Source: Petasospora fabianii (lineage: Eukaryota > Ascomycota > Saccharomycetes > Phaffomycetales > Wickerhamomycetaceae). Taken from it: 64,000 nucleotides of DNA. The notes below the pieces were generated by a model. That model saw nothing but the letters and a program-made list of their open reading frames with translations, did no database searches and had not been told where the DNA came from. Shown here piece after piece: positions 30,579 through 40,419 of this stretch (its first letter is position 1; each line of letters begins with the position of its first letter). The position numbers and the translations under genes are program-made. The stretch is from NCBI GenBank assembly GCA_022641835.1, contig CP048716.1, positions 1,798,001-1,862,000 of the forward strand. Direction: 5' to 3'.

Positions 30579-31848
30579 ATGGTTGACAAGGCATCTACAA
30601 AGTCTAACTACGATCGGTGGAAAGCCGGCACTAAACTTGCATGCATGATGGCTCTCAAAAGAGTGGCGGCTAGTGAAGAATATTACGATCCCACAACGCA
30701 AAAGTTTAGCTCTACAACATGGCACATCGTCGCTGAGAATTTGAACAAGGAGTATCCAGGGTATGCCAAGAGGTTCACCAATGTTAACGTTAAGGATCGC
30801 TACGATCGTGTCATGAAACATCATAAGGTATTCAAGCGAATGGCGCACAGATTGTCTGGGTTCAATTGGAACCCGAAGTCGTTTGGATTTGAAGGTGACA
30901 GTGAGCTGCTATCTCAGTATGAGCAAGGACTGCGAAATGATGAGCTGATGCAAAAGGAGATCAATATTGTCAAATTCTTGTGCAAACAAGGTCATATCGA
31001 TCTTGAATACTTCCACAGATACATCTTTCCCCATACTACTCTAGATGCTGCTGACGATATGGTCTTAAGTTCCGCCAGTTTTATAGAGGAGGCCATCAGC
31101 AAAGGTGTCTTGAGTGCCAATACTGTGAGGCCAAATTTCATGAAAGACGGTTCCAGCTCTTCCACGACCGCAACGACTGCTACGACTAATTCATCATCTT
31201 CTCTTGGTACCACCAACTCTTCTAATGCCGCCTCATCTTCCGATGTTCCACAAATTGGCCAACCACATGGCCTTATCCAGACACCATCTGCAAACTCCTT
31301 GTCACACCCATCTCTTTCTAGTACATCCAGCCAGCCAGTGATACACCAAGGTTCACTCTCCATTCCCCCGACGGGCATGTCCATGTCTTCGTCCGGCAGC
31401 ATATCGGGACTTCAACAAGGTGTGAATCCTTTTCAACAAGGTCCTCTTATGGGCCTCCCACCGATGATGGGAAATGTTGGTCCCCCTCTTCAAGGTCACT
31501 CCAGCCAACACTATTCGCCAATGCACAATCAAAGCCCCACCTCCCTCATGCCATCGCAGCACCCACAGGGCGGGGGCAACACATGCATCCACCCAAAATA
31601 CCTCAACAGCAGGCACACAACACGAACCAGGCACCACAGCAAGGTGGCGAACCCCAGGGCGGCTCCCAACAAGATCTGGACTTTGGCGTTTCGTTGATGG
31701 ATCCAACTGGCCAGAACTCCATGATTACTCCTATGGGGAACTCCTTGGTCTTGAATGTTGTTGACCCTGACCGTTCTCGCAAGAGAATTAGAACATCTAC
31801 ACCTTCCAACATGATACAGTCTGCTATGATGTTTGATTCGTTTGATAT

Positions 31849-31881
<33 letters not shown>

Positions 31882-32146
31882 ACAATCACAAGATGGTATG
31901 CTCGTCAATGGGAAAAGCACCGGTGATACACTCATGCTGATTCATAAGGAACTTGAAATGATGAAGAATGAGGTAGGTGAGAAGATCCTTCAGCTAAGAA
32001 TGGATAAGGCTCTGGAACACCAAGACTTTATTGAACTGCAGGATGTTATTGAGAATCATGTGCCTTTTATTAGAAGTGCATTCAAGAGGATCAGAGAAGA
32101 TCCTAAGTTGTTGGAGTTGATCCATGTCTATTTGAATAAGAGTTAA
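30579..32146 (+). CDS. Myb/SANT-like DNA-binding regulator, apparent frameshift
   Basis: Seen in the first frame (30579 to about 31577): an N-terminal domain of about 110 residues with NYDRWKAGTKLACMMAL, TWHIVAENLN, NVKDRYDRVMKHHKVFKRM and GFNWNPKSFGF, the pattern of Myb/SANT-like DNA-binding domains (Myb_DNA-bind_3), then a Ser/Thr- and Pro/Met-rich region. The protein continues in another frame, with Gln-rich sequence, a 12-Gln tract, a basic patch and a conserved-looking helical C-terminus ending at 32146. The frames meet at a run of five G (31572-31576), where one extra G would give one continuous protein of about 520 aa. This could be an assembly error, a strain mutation or programmed shifting. 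Targets are unknown. It lies downstream of the 5-kb gene-poor interval. Confidence 0.75.
31850..31885 (+). repeat. CAG/CAA tract encoding 12 Gln
   Basis: This mixed CAG/CAA run lies inside the Myb/SANT-like gene. Such runs vary in length between strains. Confidence 0.85.
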
Positions 32147-32298
32147 CTAGCTATGGTATACGATGTTTGTTGCTGGAAGGTCGCCACCACTTCGTGGTCA
32201 CTTTGTTCTTAACTTCTTGATTTTGTTATGATTAATGTTCCGATCTTTGTTATGTGATTAATGGAGTACTCTTGTTTTGTTTGATTATTTTCTTGCTT

Positions 32299-32334
32299 GT
32301 GTGTTTGTTTGTTTGTTTACTTGTTTGTTTGTTC
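32299..32334 (+). repeat. GTTT microsatellite
   Basis: Four GTTT units, one variant unit and two more GTTT units lie just after the Myb-like gene. Confidence 0.75.
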
Positions 32335-33427
32335 TCTTTCCTACCATCCGATCTCCAATTCATTATCTCTAATTTCTTCGATACGTCATAGTTGGGTGAT
32401 TTTGTATAAACCAAGTGCTATAGGCTGGAACTATGGCCACTGGGTGCCCCAAGTTACGGTTATTACCGTTCATGCATACGTTTCTCCAGGTGTTCTATCT
32501 CCTCTACCAACTAGCTTGTTGTGTTAATCATTAGTCACTGGCTAACACAACTGACAGATGATGTAGCTGTCTGCATTGCATTGTTCCCTTCGAGTACACG
32601 GCATCTACAATTATGCAAACTTGAATTAGCGAGGACGAGATTGGTGGAAGCACTAGCTCTTTCGTATTCCTGCACACAGTTTCGTCAAGAGGGGGCATAA
32701 TGGATCTACGCCCTAAGTAAAATCGATATTTCGCCCCTACTCGGTTTGGCTCGACTTCAAAACAACTTATAAATATACGCCCTCCTAATTCGGCAAAAGC
32801 ACGGCCGTATTAGGTGTGCCATAAAATTACGGGGCAGGATGCCACGTTAAGCAATATGTTAGCCTAGGACTTGAAACAGCACGCTTCAACGGGTGTAATT
32901 CACATGGGAAGTTATGTCACCTAGTTACGGTCAGCTCCGGGCCCTATGTTACGCCAACGGAATGGGTAGTAGTTGCCCAACGACCGGCTTAGCTTCAACA
33001 GAAACGCCGACAGAGCTTGAATGTACGGGCTATATATACGTTAAACTAGTGGAGAAGTGGTTTAAAGTGGCCATGACCCTCAGGCTGGGATAACTGGGGA
33101 ACAACGTCACGGCGTTCAACCGGCCTATGAAAAATGTTCTGTTGACATTGACCGAAAGGGGCATTTCCTGGCCAAAGATATGGTCAGAATTTATACTCAA
33201 GACTGACTAAGTTATCCTCAGGAGTCGACATGTCTAAGGCTAAGCTTTTCTGGCTGCATTAGTTGACATCTGTGCTCCCCAATAAAAGAGGCGGTGTTGA
33301 GCGGAGCCTGATCATATCAACGTGGAACCGCAGAAGGCGCACATAAGACCCATTGAATGCGATATTATGAAGGCTAACACTTAAACTAGAGAGTAGTACT
33401 ATGGAAACTAGTATATTAAGAATATGG

Positions 33428-33436
33428 AAAAAAAAA
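33428..33436 (-). terminator. Pol III terminator of tRNA-Ala
   Basis: A run of nine T on the minus strand begins 6 bases after the tRNA 3' end, as expected for RNA polymerase III termination. Confidence 0.85.
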
Positions 33437-33441
33437 TTCAG

Positions 33442-33514
33442 TGGACGAGACCGGAGTCGAACCGATGACCTTCTGCTTGCAAGGCAGACGCGCTACCAAC
33501 TACGCCACTCGCCC
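33442..33514 (-). tRNA. tRNA-Ala(TGC)
   Basis: This is 73 bases with no intron. The acceptor stem GGGCGAG pairs with CTCGTCC (one G-T pair), the D arm contains AGTTGGTAGC, the anticodon loop is CTTGCAA with TGC at 33479-33481, the T arm is CGGTTCGACTCCG and the discriminator is A. The A and B boxes are intact. Confidence 0.97.
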
Positions 33515-34136
33515 TTAACGATGCTGGTAAAACCCGGCTCAAATGATACATCACATTCACTTGAAATGGAACTGAAAGAACTGGGTTCTAGGCAGTTTCA
33601 TTGCATTTGAAGAAATTTTACTAGTATCTAAAACACTCAAAGATATCTGTGAGTTTACTTCGATCCTTCAAGAGCTGCACTTTTCAATGTTGTGAGGTTA
33701 TATAGAGTTTTAACGCCATTCCGTGAACCCTAGCTGGTGTAGACTCAGCGCCTGTGCGCAAGATTCAAACACTTTGTACAATATGATCACGTTTTTCAGA
33801 CCATTCAGTCATCTGCTTTCAACATAGCAGATCAATTTAAGATCTAATACTCAGTATGCTCTGTATCAATCGGGATTGTAGTGCTAGCGTTCTTCTGGCT
33901 CCGTAGCTTCCAACCCGGTTTTGTGTCGAACCTAGGTATCGGATCAAAGTACTTGATCTCCTTAAGGGGGAAGTGATCGGGTTACATCAGGCTCTATGTA
34001 TAAACAGCGTTAACTTTTGCTATAATCTCCTCTAATCCTGTCCATCTTCTTGGCTGAAGTCGTGAACCTCATCTATCTTCGACACTTCACTGGAGAATCT
34101 CCTCGGCGAAGCGACCTGAGTCCGAAGATAAGCACC
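33515..34136. other. Intergenic upstream of the surface-protein gene
   Basis: This is 622 bp with no gene or repeat recognised. A frame open from 34050 joins the next gene, but the signal peptide begins at 34137. Confidence 0.45.
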
Positions 34137-35357
34137 ATGAGACTCAGCATATTCGTCCATTGCGTACTGCTGGTAACAGCTGCCACTATTACGGTGACAG
34201 AGACTAGAACACTGCTGAATACGACCTCCACAGAGGCAAGTACAATGTCAGAGCTCGATACGTACGTCACCACCACAATATTCGCCCCGTCTGTGAGTGC
34301 GTCTACCTTTTCTAGAGAAGACTCTGTAGATCTTCCAGTGGAGCCACTGCTCACCAATCAGAGTTCCTCTGAGATTGTGAAGAGTACGGTACATCACCTT
34401 GGTGGTATTGATATGGTGCCTATCCACAAGCAGATCGACCTTGCTATTGATTCCAATGCTGATGATCAAGAAACCCAGCAAGCAGACCACAACAATGGTA
34501 ACTTTGATTATCAAATCAAAGACTCGAGTGATGCTGATGTTTATTCGTCTTCACCATACCACCTCATGCCAGGATACAAGGGAAAAGATTCACCAGAGGA
34601 ACAGGCAAAACTCCACCACGCAGAAAGTCCAGCACAACCCGCTCAAACTCCTGTTGGGTCCATCGATAAAGCTTTGCCTGTTACAGCAGAGAACCCACAG
34701 CCATCTGAGCAGCCATATCTAGTGCCAAAACCAGTGACAATATCGGATGAAGACACTACCTTTTCCGCCTCCCCAGTTATGGATGACGTATATCTTGATC
34801 AGGAGACATTACAGTGGGAGAGATTGCCGAGTGAACTTACGTTGGAAAAGCTTGTGAAAGAGCCGTACAAAGGTCTTGAACCAGATGAGATTATTGATCC
34901 TCCAGTGCATAAGATCATGACTGGACATATCCCACCTGCCGTGAGATCATCAGCTCCAACCACGACATCTTCAACTAGCACATCTGAAGCAGCCATTCTG
35001 TCACCAACAACAGATCTAGAATCCAAGGGCAAACAGGTCATTGATGGGGAGACCAATACAGGCAGTTCTACACCAACATCAGACATGAAGGATCGAAAGA
35101 AGGATCTGTTTAGTCAGCACAAGGAGGCCACCAAGAAGCAATTAGAAAAGAGCAGGCTGATGAAAAGGCTCAAAAAGAGCAAGGGGAATGGTAAGAAGTC
35201 TTCTTTGTTCAAGTCAAACAAATCACCACTGTCTTCTAAGTTGGCGAAGCTGAAACCACAGAAGAAAATGATGGGATTAGTTCTTCAGAATGGTTCCTCC
35301 CGGGCCCCATGGCACAAGGTGTGGGGTATCCTTGGGTTTTTAGTAATGCTTTGGTGA
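34137..35357 (+). CDS. Unrecognised secreted/GPI-type surface protein
   Basis: The product is 406 aa. I do not recognise the family. Seen: a signal peptide (MRLSIFVHCVLLVTAA), a Ser/Thr-rich N-terminal part, an acidic middle with Asp/Gln/His-rich stretches, a second Ser/Thr-rich patch (about residues 265-305), then a strongly basic Lys-rich segment (about 318-380), and a C-terminus with NGSS followed by a short hydrophobic end that resembles a weak GPI signal. The basic block next to a possible anchor is unusual for a wall protein. It could also be a membrane-tethered or processed precursor. The start is chosen at the signal peptide. Confidence 0.65.
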   Translation: MRLSIFVHCVLLVTAATITVTETRTLLNTTSTEASTMSELDTYVTTTIFAPSVSASTFSREDSVDLPVEPLLTNQSSSEIVKSTVHHLGGIDMVPIHKQIDLAIDSNADDQETQQADHNNGNFDYQIKDSSDADVYSSSPYHLMPGYKGKDSPEEQAKLHHAESPAQPAQTPVGSIDKALPVTAENPQPSEQPYLVPKPVTISDEDTTFSASPVMDDVYLDQETLQWERLPSELTLEKLVKEPYKGLEPDEIIDPPVHKIMTGHIPPAVRSSAPTTTSSTSTSEAAILSPTTDLESKGKQVIDGETNTGSSTPTSDMKDRKKDLFSQHKEATKKQLEKSRLMKRLKKSKGNGKKSSLFKSNKSPLSSKLAKLKPQKKMMGLVLQNGSSRAPWHKVWGILGFLVMLW

Positions 35358-35646
35358 GCGATGGTATTCGAGGTGACCAGCATGATCTGAAGTACATAGG
35401 TGTCTTTCCATTAATAATTTATACGATCGGTTTCATCTAGCAACTGAACAATTATCACAACGTTAAGTGACGACATGAACCAAGTTAACTGTAGTGAAGA
35501 AGGTGGGAAGGTGGTGAAGGAACGTTCGCGGCTCACCAGCGAATCGGAAGAAAAAAAACCGGGCGCGTTGGGGCAAGAGAAGGCACGGCAGAGGACAAGT
35601 AACGACGGTTTACGTCAAGCAAACACATTTTTATTCCCTAAACGAC

Positions 35647-36637
35647 ATGTCGGAAGTAAGTCTACAACATAAGATCTGGGTTGTCTGTACAGATGAGCAG
35701 CGCTGATGCCAGTTTTCCCCGATGCGGTGAACGCTTCATATATGGAAGTGGCGTCAGAACTGGGCCATATCCTCTTTTAACGGGTATTCCTCTATAATGA
35801 TAGCATATGTGCCGAAATTGACAAGCATTGGAAGGATAGTCTTCTTGTTCATCCGTCTCAAGCTGTTCTGTCCCAATGGAACTTGGACTAACAGTTGCCA
35901 AACAGCCAAAAACAGTCATCAGAAAGGTGAGAATGGTCACCACTCAGAAGATCAAGCCGGATGTTCCATCGCCAGCAGAGGGTTTCCCAATCCGTGAGTG
36001 GTCAATCGAGCTCCAGCTTCTTGATGAGAATGGAACACCGGTCCCAGCTACCATTTTTGATAAAGTGACATTCCATCTCCATCCAACATTTGAGAATCCA
36101 ACCCGTGTGCTCAAGAAACAGCCTTTCAGACTTCAAGAAGAAGGTTGGGGTGGATTCGAGATTCCAATCACAATTACATTGATCGACAAGGCTGGTGAAA
36201 GAAAGATTGTGCACGATCTTAACTTCTTGGAAGACACATACTCTGTTGACCACGACATTTCATGTCCTTTGAACAAGTCGGAGAAACTCCGCAAGTTGTT
36301 GGCCGAGTCTGGTCCAGTGCCATCCACACCAGCTGGTGAGTCCATTGGTGACAAACGTAAAGCCCAGTCAAGCTCTGGCGTAGAGAAGAAGCGTGCAAAG
36401 ACATCAATGGGAAGCACAGTTAAGGGTTCTGTTGATCTGGAGAAGTTGGCTGAAGGCTTAACAAAATTGAACGAAGATGACTTGCTTTACGTTGTCCAGA
36501 TGGTGACTGACAACAGCACACCGGACATGAACATCAAGAATGACGTTGAACAAGGTGAGTTTACAATGGATCTTTATACTTTGCCGGACAAGCTATTGAA
36601 ATCTCTTGCCGATTACGTTAAGAAGAAGACGACATGA
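35647..36637 (+). CDS. TAF14: TFIID/TFIIF/SWI-SNF/INO80 subunit Taf14 (YEATS + ET), two exons
   Basis: Exon 1 is 35647-35655 (three codons, MSE), the intron is 35656-35905 and exon 2 is 35906-36637, giving 246 aa (244 in S. cerevisiae). Taf14 reads acylated histone H3 and is shared by several transcription and remodelling complexes. Seen: the YEATS domain with FPIREWSIELQLLDENG, ATIFDKVTFHLHPTF, GWGGFEIPI and DLNFLEDTYSV, and the C-terminal ET-like domain with TVKGSVDLEKLAEGLTKL and LLKSLADYVKK. The splice model joins MSE to PKTVIRKVR, matching the family N-terminus. Without splicing the start would be ATG at 35876 with ten extra residues. S. cerevisiae TAF14 also has an intron near the start. 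Confidence 0.9.
35656..35905 (+). other. TAF14 intron
   Basis: This intron is 250 bases, with donor GTAAGT, branch-like ACTAAC at 35887-35892 and acceptor AAACAG at 35905. It joins in phase 0. Confidence 0.75.
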
Positions 36638-36758
36638 GGCGATCTGTGTTTGGGTTTTCAAAGGTTCAATGATGTCTACGAAGAGTGTACAGTATCTATA
36701 AAATGATGTGCAATTTTGAACATTGTAGTTATTGTTCTTAATGGGTTGGGTGTCATTA

Positions 36759-37958
36759 TTAAGCGTATGCGGGTGTCCATACACGCATCGTCGTATCCCA
36801 AGAAGCAGTACAAACGGCAAAGCCGTCAGGGCTGGTAGCCACCTTCGAAACTCTGTTTGAGTGTCCCTCAAGATGATCAACCACCTCGGCACGTAGCGTG
36901 TCCCAGACGACACAACCATGATCTGCATATGAAGCGTACATAAGTCTTCCAGAGCTGGAGAAGTCAAGTGAGTTGACACCACTGGCATCGAGTACAGATG
37001 TGTTCATATCTTCCAGAGAAGCCGGTCTGTGACTCCGTTGTGCTGAGAAAGGAGTAGTTGCTGGTTGTCCATGAAGGTGATTATTTGGAAGAGTGTAGCG
37101 AGAGAGCTCACAATCGGCTCTGAGATCGTAGAGTCTTATCAGACCGTCATCACTTCCCGTAACGAACGAGTTACCATCCTTAAAGAACTTAACTGCAGTC
37201 ACATCTGAGTTACTAACAAAGAACATCTGAGCAGCAGCCGGAGATCTGGTGTCCCAAACCCTGGCATATCCATCCGAGGCACCAGATACGAAAACACAAT
37301 CTCCACTATTGACGCTGTTTCTGTCAATGTCTATGCAAAGTACATCACCAAAGTGATCAAGATACTCACCAACCTTGCGACCCTTGGTAATGTCCCATCT
37401 GGCACAGGTCAGATCACCAGAAGCGGTGAGAATTGTATTGTCGCTGATGAAATCACACGCCGTGATACCACACACATGACCCTTGAACACATTAACAATC
37501 CTCTGCTGGAAGGCATCATCACCATCCATTGAAGGCAGTGAATAAACTGTGCAGTTGTTTGTTAAGCCGGCAGATGCAACAAGTCGTTGATTGGGAGAGT
37601 AGGCACATGAGAGAACCCATTGGGAGTCTAGTGGGACAGCACTTAGCTTCATCCCCGTTACAGCATCCCACACAATCAAGAACCCATCTTGCGAACAGGA
37701 GAGAATAGACCGTGAGTCTTTACCCCATTTGAAGTCGGCAATCTTGTTATTATGGCCCCGAAGGATTTGAAATGGCTTGAGATTGACGCTTCCCCGTGAT
37801 ATAGCTGGCATATTCGTCGTGCAGTCCTGGAGCGTAGTGTCTTGGATCTTGGCTTTCACCTTGTCTATCTGCTGGTATAGTTGACGTGTCTCGAGACGAG
37901 CCTTATTGACTCTATTTGTGAGCAGTTCAGCTGTGGAATCGTTGTCGAGAGATGACAT
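36759..37958 (-). CDS. STE4: Heterotrimeric G-protein beta subunit Ste4
   Basis: The product is 399 aa (423 in S. cerevisiae). It carries the mating-pheromone signal as part of the Gbeta-gamma dimer. Seen: an N-terminal amphipathic helix (about residues 5-45) expected to pair with the gamma subunit, then seven WD repeats from about residue 60 with LRGHNNKIADFKWG, SCSQDGFLIVWD, SGDLTCARWD, SGASDGYARVWDTR, SDDGLIRLYDLRAD and TASWDTTMRVW at the very C-terminus. The fold is complete, and an insertion of about 30 residues lies before the sixth repeat. It is convergent with TAF14 (121 bp between stops). Confidence 0.93.
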   Translation of the reverse strand: MSSLDNDSTAELLTNRVNKARLETRQLYQQIDKVKAKIQDTTLQDCTTNMPAISRGSVNLKPFQILRGHNNKIADFKWGKDSRSILSCSQDGFLIVWDAVTGMKLSAVPLDSQWVLSCAYSPNQRLVASAGLTNNCTVYSLPSMDGDDAFQQRIVNVFKGHVCGITACDFISDNTILTASGDLTCARWDITKGRKVGEYLDHFGDVLCIDIDRNSVNSGDCVFVSGASDGYARVWDTRSPAAAQMFFVSNSDVTAVKFFKDGNSFVTGSDDGLIRLYDLRADCELSRYTLPNNHLHGQPATTPFSAQRSHRPASLEDMNTSVLDASGVNSLDFSSSGRLMYASYADHGCVVWDTLRAEVVDHLEGHSNRVSKVATSPDGFAVCTASWDTTMRVWTPAYA

Positions 37959-38343
37959 AGTTGATTTAAGGGGCCTTCAAGAGGGTGGTTAGCGCTGGTC
38001 GGTGGGGAAGGAATTAATGTGGAGAACGGCGATGTTGTTGGTTTGTAGATCTTGATCTAAGGGATCCGATGCCTAACTGACCAAGAGCGGAAATCAGGCT
38101 TTGCAAAAGTCCTATGGTGATGGATGTGCAATAAACTGAAAAGACATGATGTCTGTATACGATAAAACATCTCGCCTCGTCTCCGGTAATGCATGTTCCG
38201 CAGGTATGGGGGAGGGAGCCTCATTTCGGGAGAAGACAACACTGTTACATGGGTTATCGGAAGTCCTGTAAAGGTAAATTCCGAGGAGTACCATAGATGG
38301 ACAGAACCTGGTGTACAAATGTGTATAACCGAACAGCTAAGTC
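37959..38343. other. Intergenic, STE4 upstream region
   Basis: This is 385 bp between STE4 and tRNA-Leu. No pheromone-response element (TGAAACA) was noticed, and nothing else was seen. Confidence 0.4.
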
Positions 38344-38425
38344 GGTAACCTGGCCGAGTGGTCTAAGGCGCCAGGTTAAGGTCCTGGTCTCTTCGGAGGC
38401 GTGAGTTCGAACCTCACGGTTATCA
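38344..38425 (+). tRNA. tRNA-Leu(AAG)
   Basis: This is 82 bases with no intron and a long variable arm typical of leucine tRNA. The acceptor GGTAACC pairs with GGTTATC (one G-T pair), the anticodon stem is CCAGG/CCTGG with AAG at 38378-38380, the T arm is GTGAGTTCGAACCTCAC and the discriminator is A. It decodes CTT and CTC after inosine modification. Confidence 0.96.
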
Positions 38426-38437
38426 CTATTGCTATTA

Positions 38438-38445
38438 TTTTTTTT
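38438..38445 (+). terminator. Pol III terminator of tRNA-Leu
   Basis: A run of eight T begins 13 bases after the tRNA 3' end. Confidence 0.8.
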
Positions 38446-38620
38446 ACTTTTTCCTGCCCTGGTTTCAGATTTGTCAGTTCTGGCACAGCAAAGAGGTTTC
38501 AATTCGTTATGAACTTTCATGGGCTCAACGAAACTTCTGCTGAAGATGAAAGGCATTTGAATCCTCATGCGCGCGTGCTCATCGCCTCCCCCGCTTTTTC
38601 GCCCTGCCCCCTGAGGTACG

Positions 38621-38639
38621 ACGCGTAAAAACACGAAAA
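38621..38639 (+). promoter_or_regulatory. MCB and SCB-like motifs next to the MEK1 start
   Basis: ACGCGT at 38621-38626 is followed by CACGAAAA at 38632-38639. They lie only 15-33 bases before the first possible MEK1 ATG (38654), which hints that the true start may be the ATG at 38696. Confidence 0.35.
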
Positions 38640-38653
38640 CATCACCGTGTCTC

Positions 38654-40419
38654 ATGCCGCTATCCCAGAGCATGCACCAACAAGAGGAATCTAGCATGTC
38701 TGGGGATAATGTTTCCCGATCTGGGATCTTTAACTTTACTTTAAGCTCCCTTCCTTCGATGGGTGACTACTGCGGTGAGTTGGAGATCCATCACGTTGAA
38801 GGTGCCTCTCAAAACATGGAGTTGACAGGTAATGATCTTCACATTATTCCGCTTTACAACAAGAGCCGAATTTCGATTGGTCGCTCACCACTGAGCTCTT
38901 TGGTGCTAAGTAAGTTTACTGTCTCAAATATTCACTGCTTGATCTGGGTCGTGTTGTTCGATGAGCAATCCGTTCCTTTGGTCTATCTAAAGGACGTATC
39001 GCGCAACGGCACATGGCTCAATGACAAGAAGATGATCAAGAACCAAGTTGTGTTCTTGAACCATGCTGACACCATATCTATCCCCGACGTCCTAGAGATG
39101 GAGTTTCGTACCATGTATGGTAATGCTGAGCAAGACCGTTGCATGGATATGATACAGGAGCTCTCCATAAAGTCCACCATCCGTCCATGGCATCTCATGC
39201 ATAGACTGCTGGGAAATGGCACATTCGGCCATGTAAGAACAAACACCATGAACATATTAACACCAGAATGCATTGCTCTACTAACCCGTGTAGGTATTTG
39301 CCTGTGAGAATGACAAGAATCCAGGAACGTTGTACGCCGTCAAGGTTGTCAAGAACGACCCTACAAACATTCCTTTCGAAGCGAGATCATTGTTGTCCAG
39401 CTTGTCTCATGTAAGTCTTTCACCGTATCAGCTAACCTCTTTTTTCTCCATCACAATGTTAACCTTTATGGTAGCCGAACATCATCAAGGTACACCACAC
39501 GTGTACATTTGGTGATCATCTCTACATCTTTGAGGACTTGTACGTATTCTCACATGACTGTGACCTCTAGGATGGGCCGTGCCTGACTTGCGTCGCAGCA
39601 TTGTGCATAATCTAGGAACGTACTAACGTAACCACCAAAGGATCTGTGGGGGCGACCTTTTTTCCTATCTCTCGAACGGTGCCACCATACAAGCCATTCC
39701 GGAGTACAATGCCATTGTCATCACATACCAGATCATGATGGCCCTTGAGTTTCTTCACAAGAACAACATTGTTCATCGCGACTTGAAAGTGAGTAGCCTC
39801 TTTGGCCGTGGGCGATAGTGTACCCAGATCTCACAACTTCGCTCTCGATGGGAACAACATCACCACTAGTCACAATCACTAACAAAAGGTCCAACAGCTA
39901 GAAAATGTCTTGTTAGAGACACCTTTCCCTCTTAGCCGTGTTGTTCTTGCAGATTTTGGTATTGCAAAGTGTATCTCTAGTACGAAGAGAAGAGTCTTTA
40001 CTACCGTCGGTACACCTGAGTACAGTGCTCCTGAAGTCGGCTTCGATATTCCGAAGCTGCCTCCCCACATGAGGTTCAGTGCTCAGAATCAGAACATTAG
40101 GCTGCTTCGTGCAGGGTATGACTACAAGTGTGATATCTGGTCCTTGGGCATCATCGTTCATATTATGCTCAGCGGTGTCTCTCCATTCTTCGAGGATGGG
40201 CATGAGCTTAACATCGTAAGGGCTGCAAAGGAGGGTGTCTTGGATCTCAATTCTCCACATTGGGATGGTGTCTCTGTTCATGCGAGGGAGTTTGTGGGGA
40301 AAGTGTTACTGGTTGATGTCAACAAGAGACTCGACATCCAGGAATGCTTCGCTCATACTTGGATTGCTCATTACCCTGAACTCGCCGGTACTTACCGTAA
40401 GATAACCATGGGCACTTGA
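38654..40419 (+). CDS. MEK1: Meiosis-specific FHA-domain kinase Mek1, five exons
   Basis: Exons are 38654-39232, 39294-39410, 39475-39539, 39641-39788 and 39898-40419; all joins keep frame and give 476 aa (497 in S. cerevisiae). Mek1 directs meiotic recombination to the homologue. Seen: an FHA domain (about residues 50-150) with ISIGRSPLS and VSRNGTWLN, the Gly loop LLGNGTFGHV rebuilt across intron 1, YAVKVVK, HRDLKLEN across intron 4 (HRDLK about 299-303), DFGIAK (about 322), and VGTPEYSAPEVGF followed by GYDYKCDIWSLGIIVHIMLSG, a set close to Mek1 rather than Dun1 or Rad53. The introns are tiny (61, 64, 101 and 109 bases) with donors GTAAGA, GTAAGT, GTACGT and GTGAGT. A start at 38696 is also possible. 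Confidence 0.88.

Larger units (their letters stand above)
32147..33441. other. Intergenic, 1.3 kb
   Basis: This holds the T-rich 3' end of the Myb-like gene, a GTTT repeat and about 1 kb with no recognisable gene before the tRNA-Ala gene. Confidence 0.45.

Noticed and set aside
31474-31764. Third-frame reading across the Myb-like gene joint
   Set aside because: It lacks the Gln-rich continuity and C-terminal helices found in the other frame.
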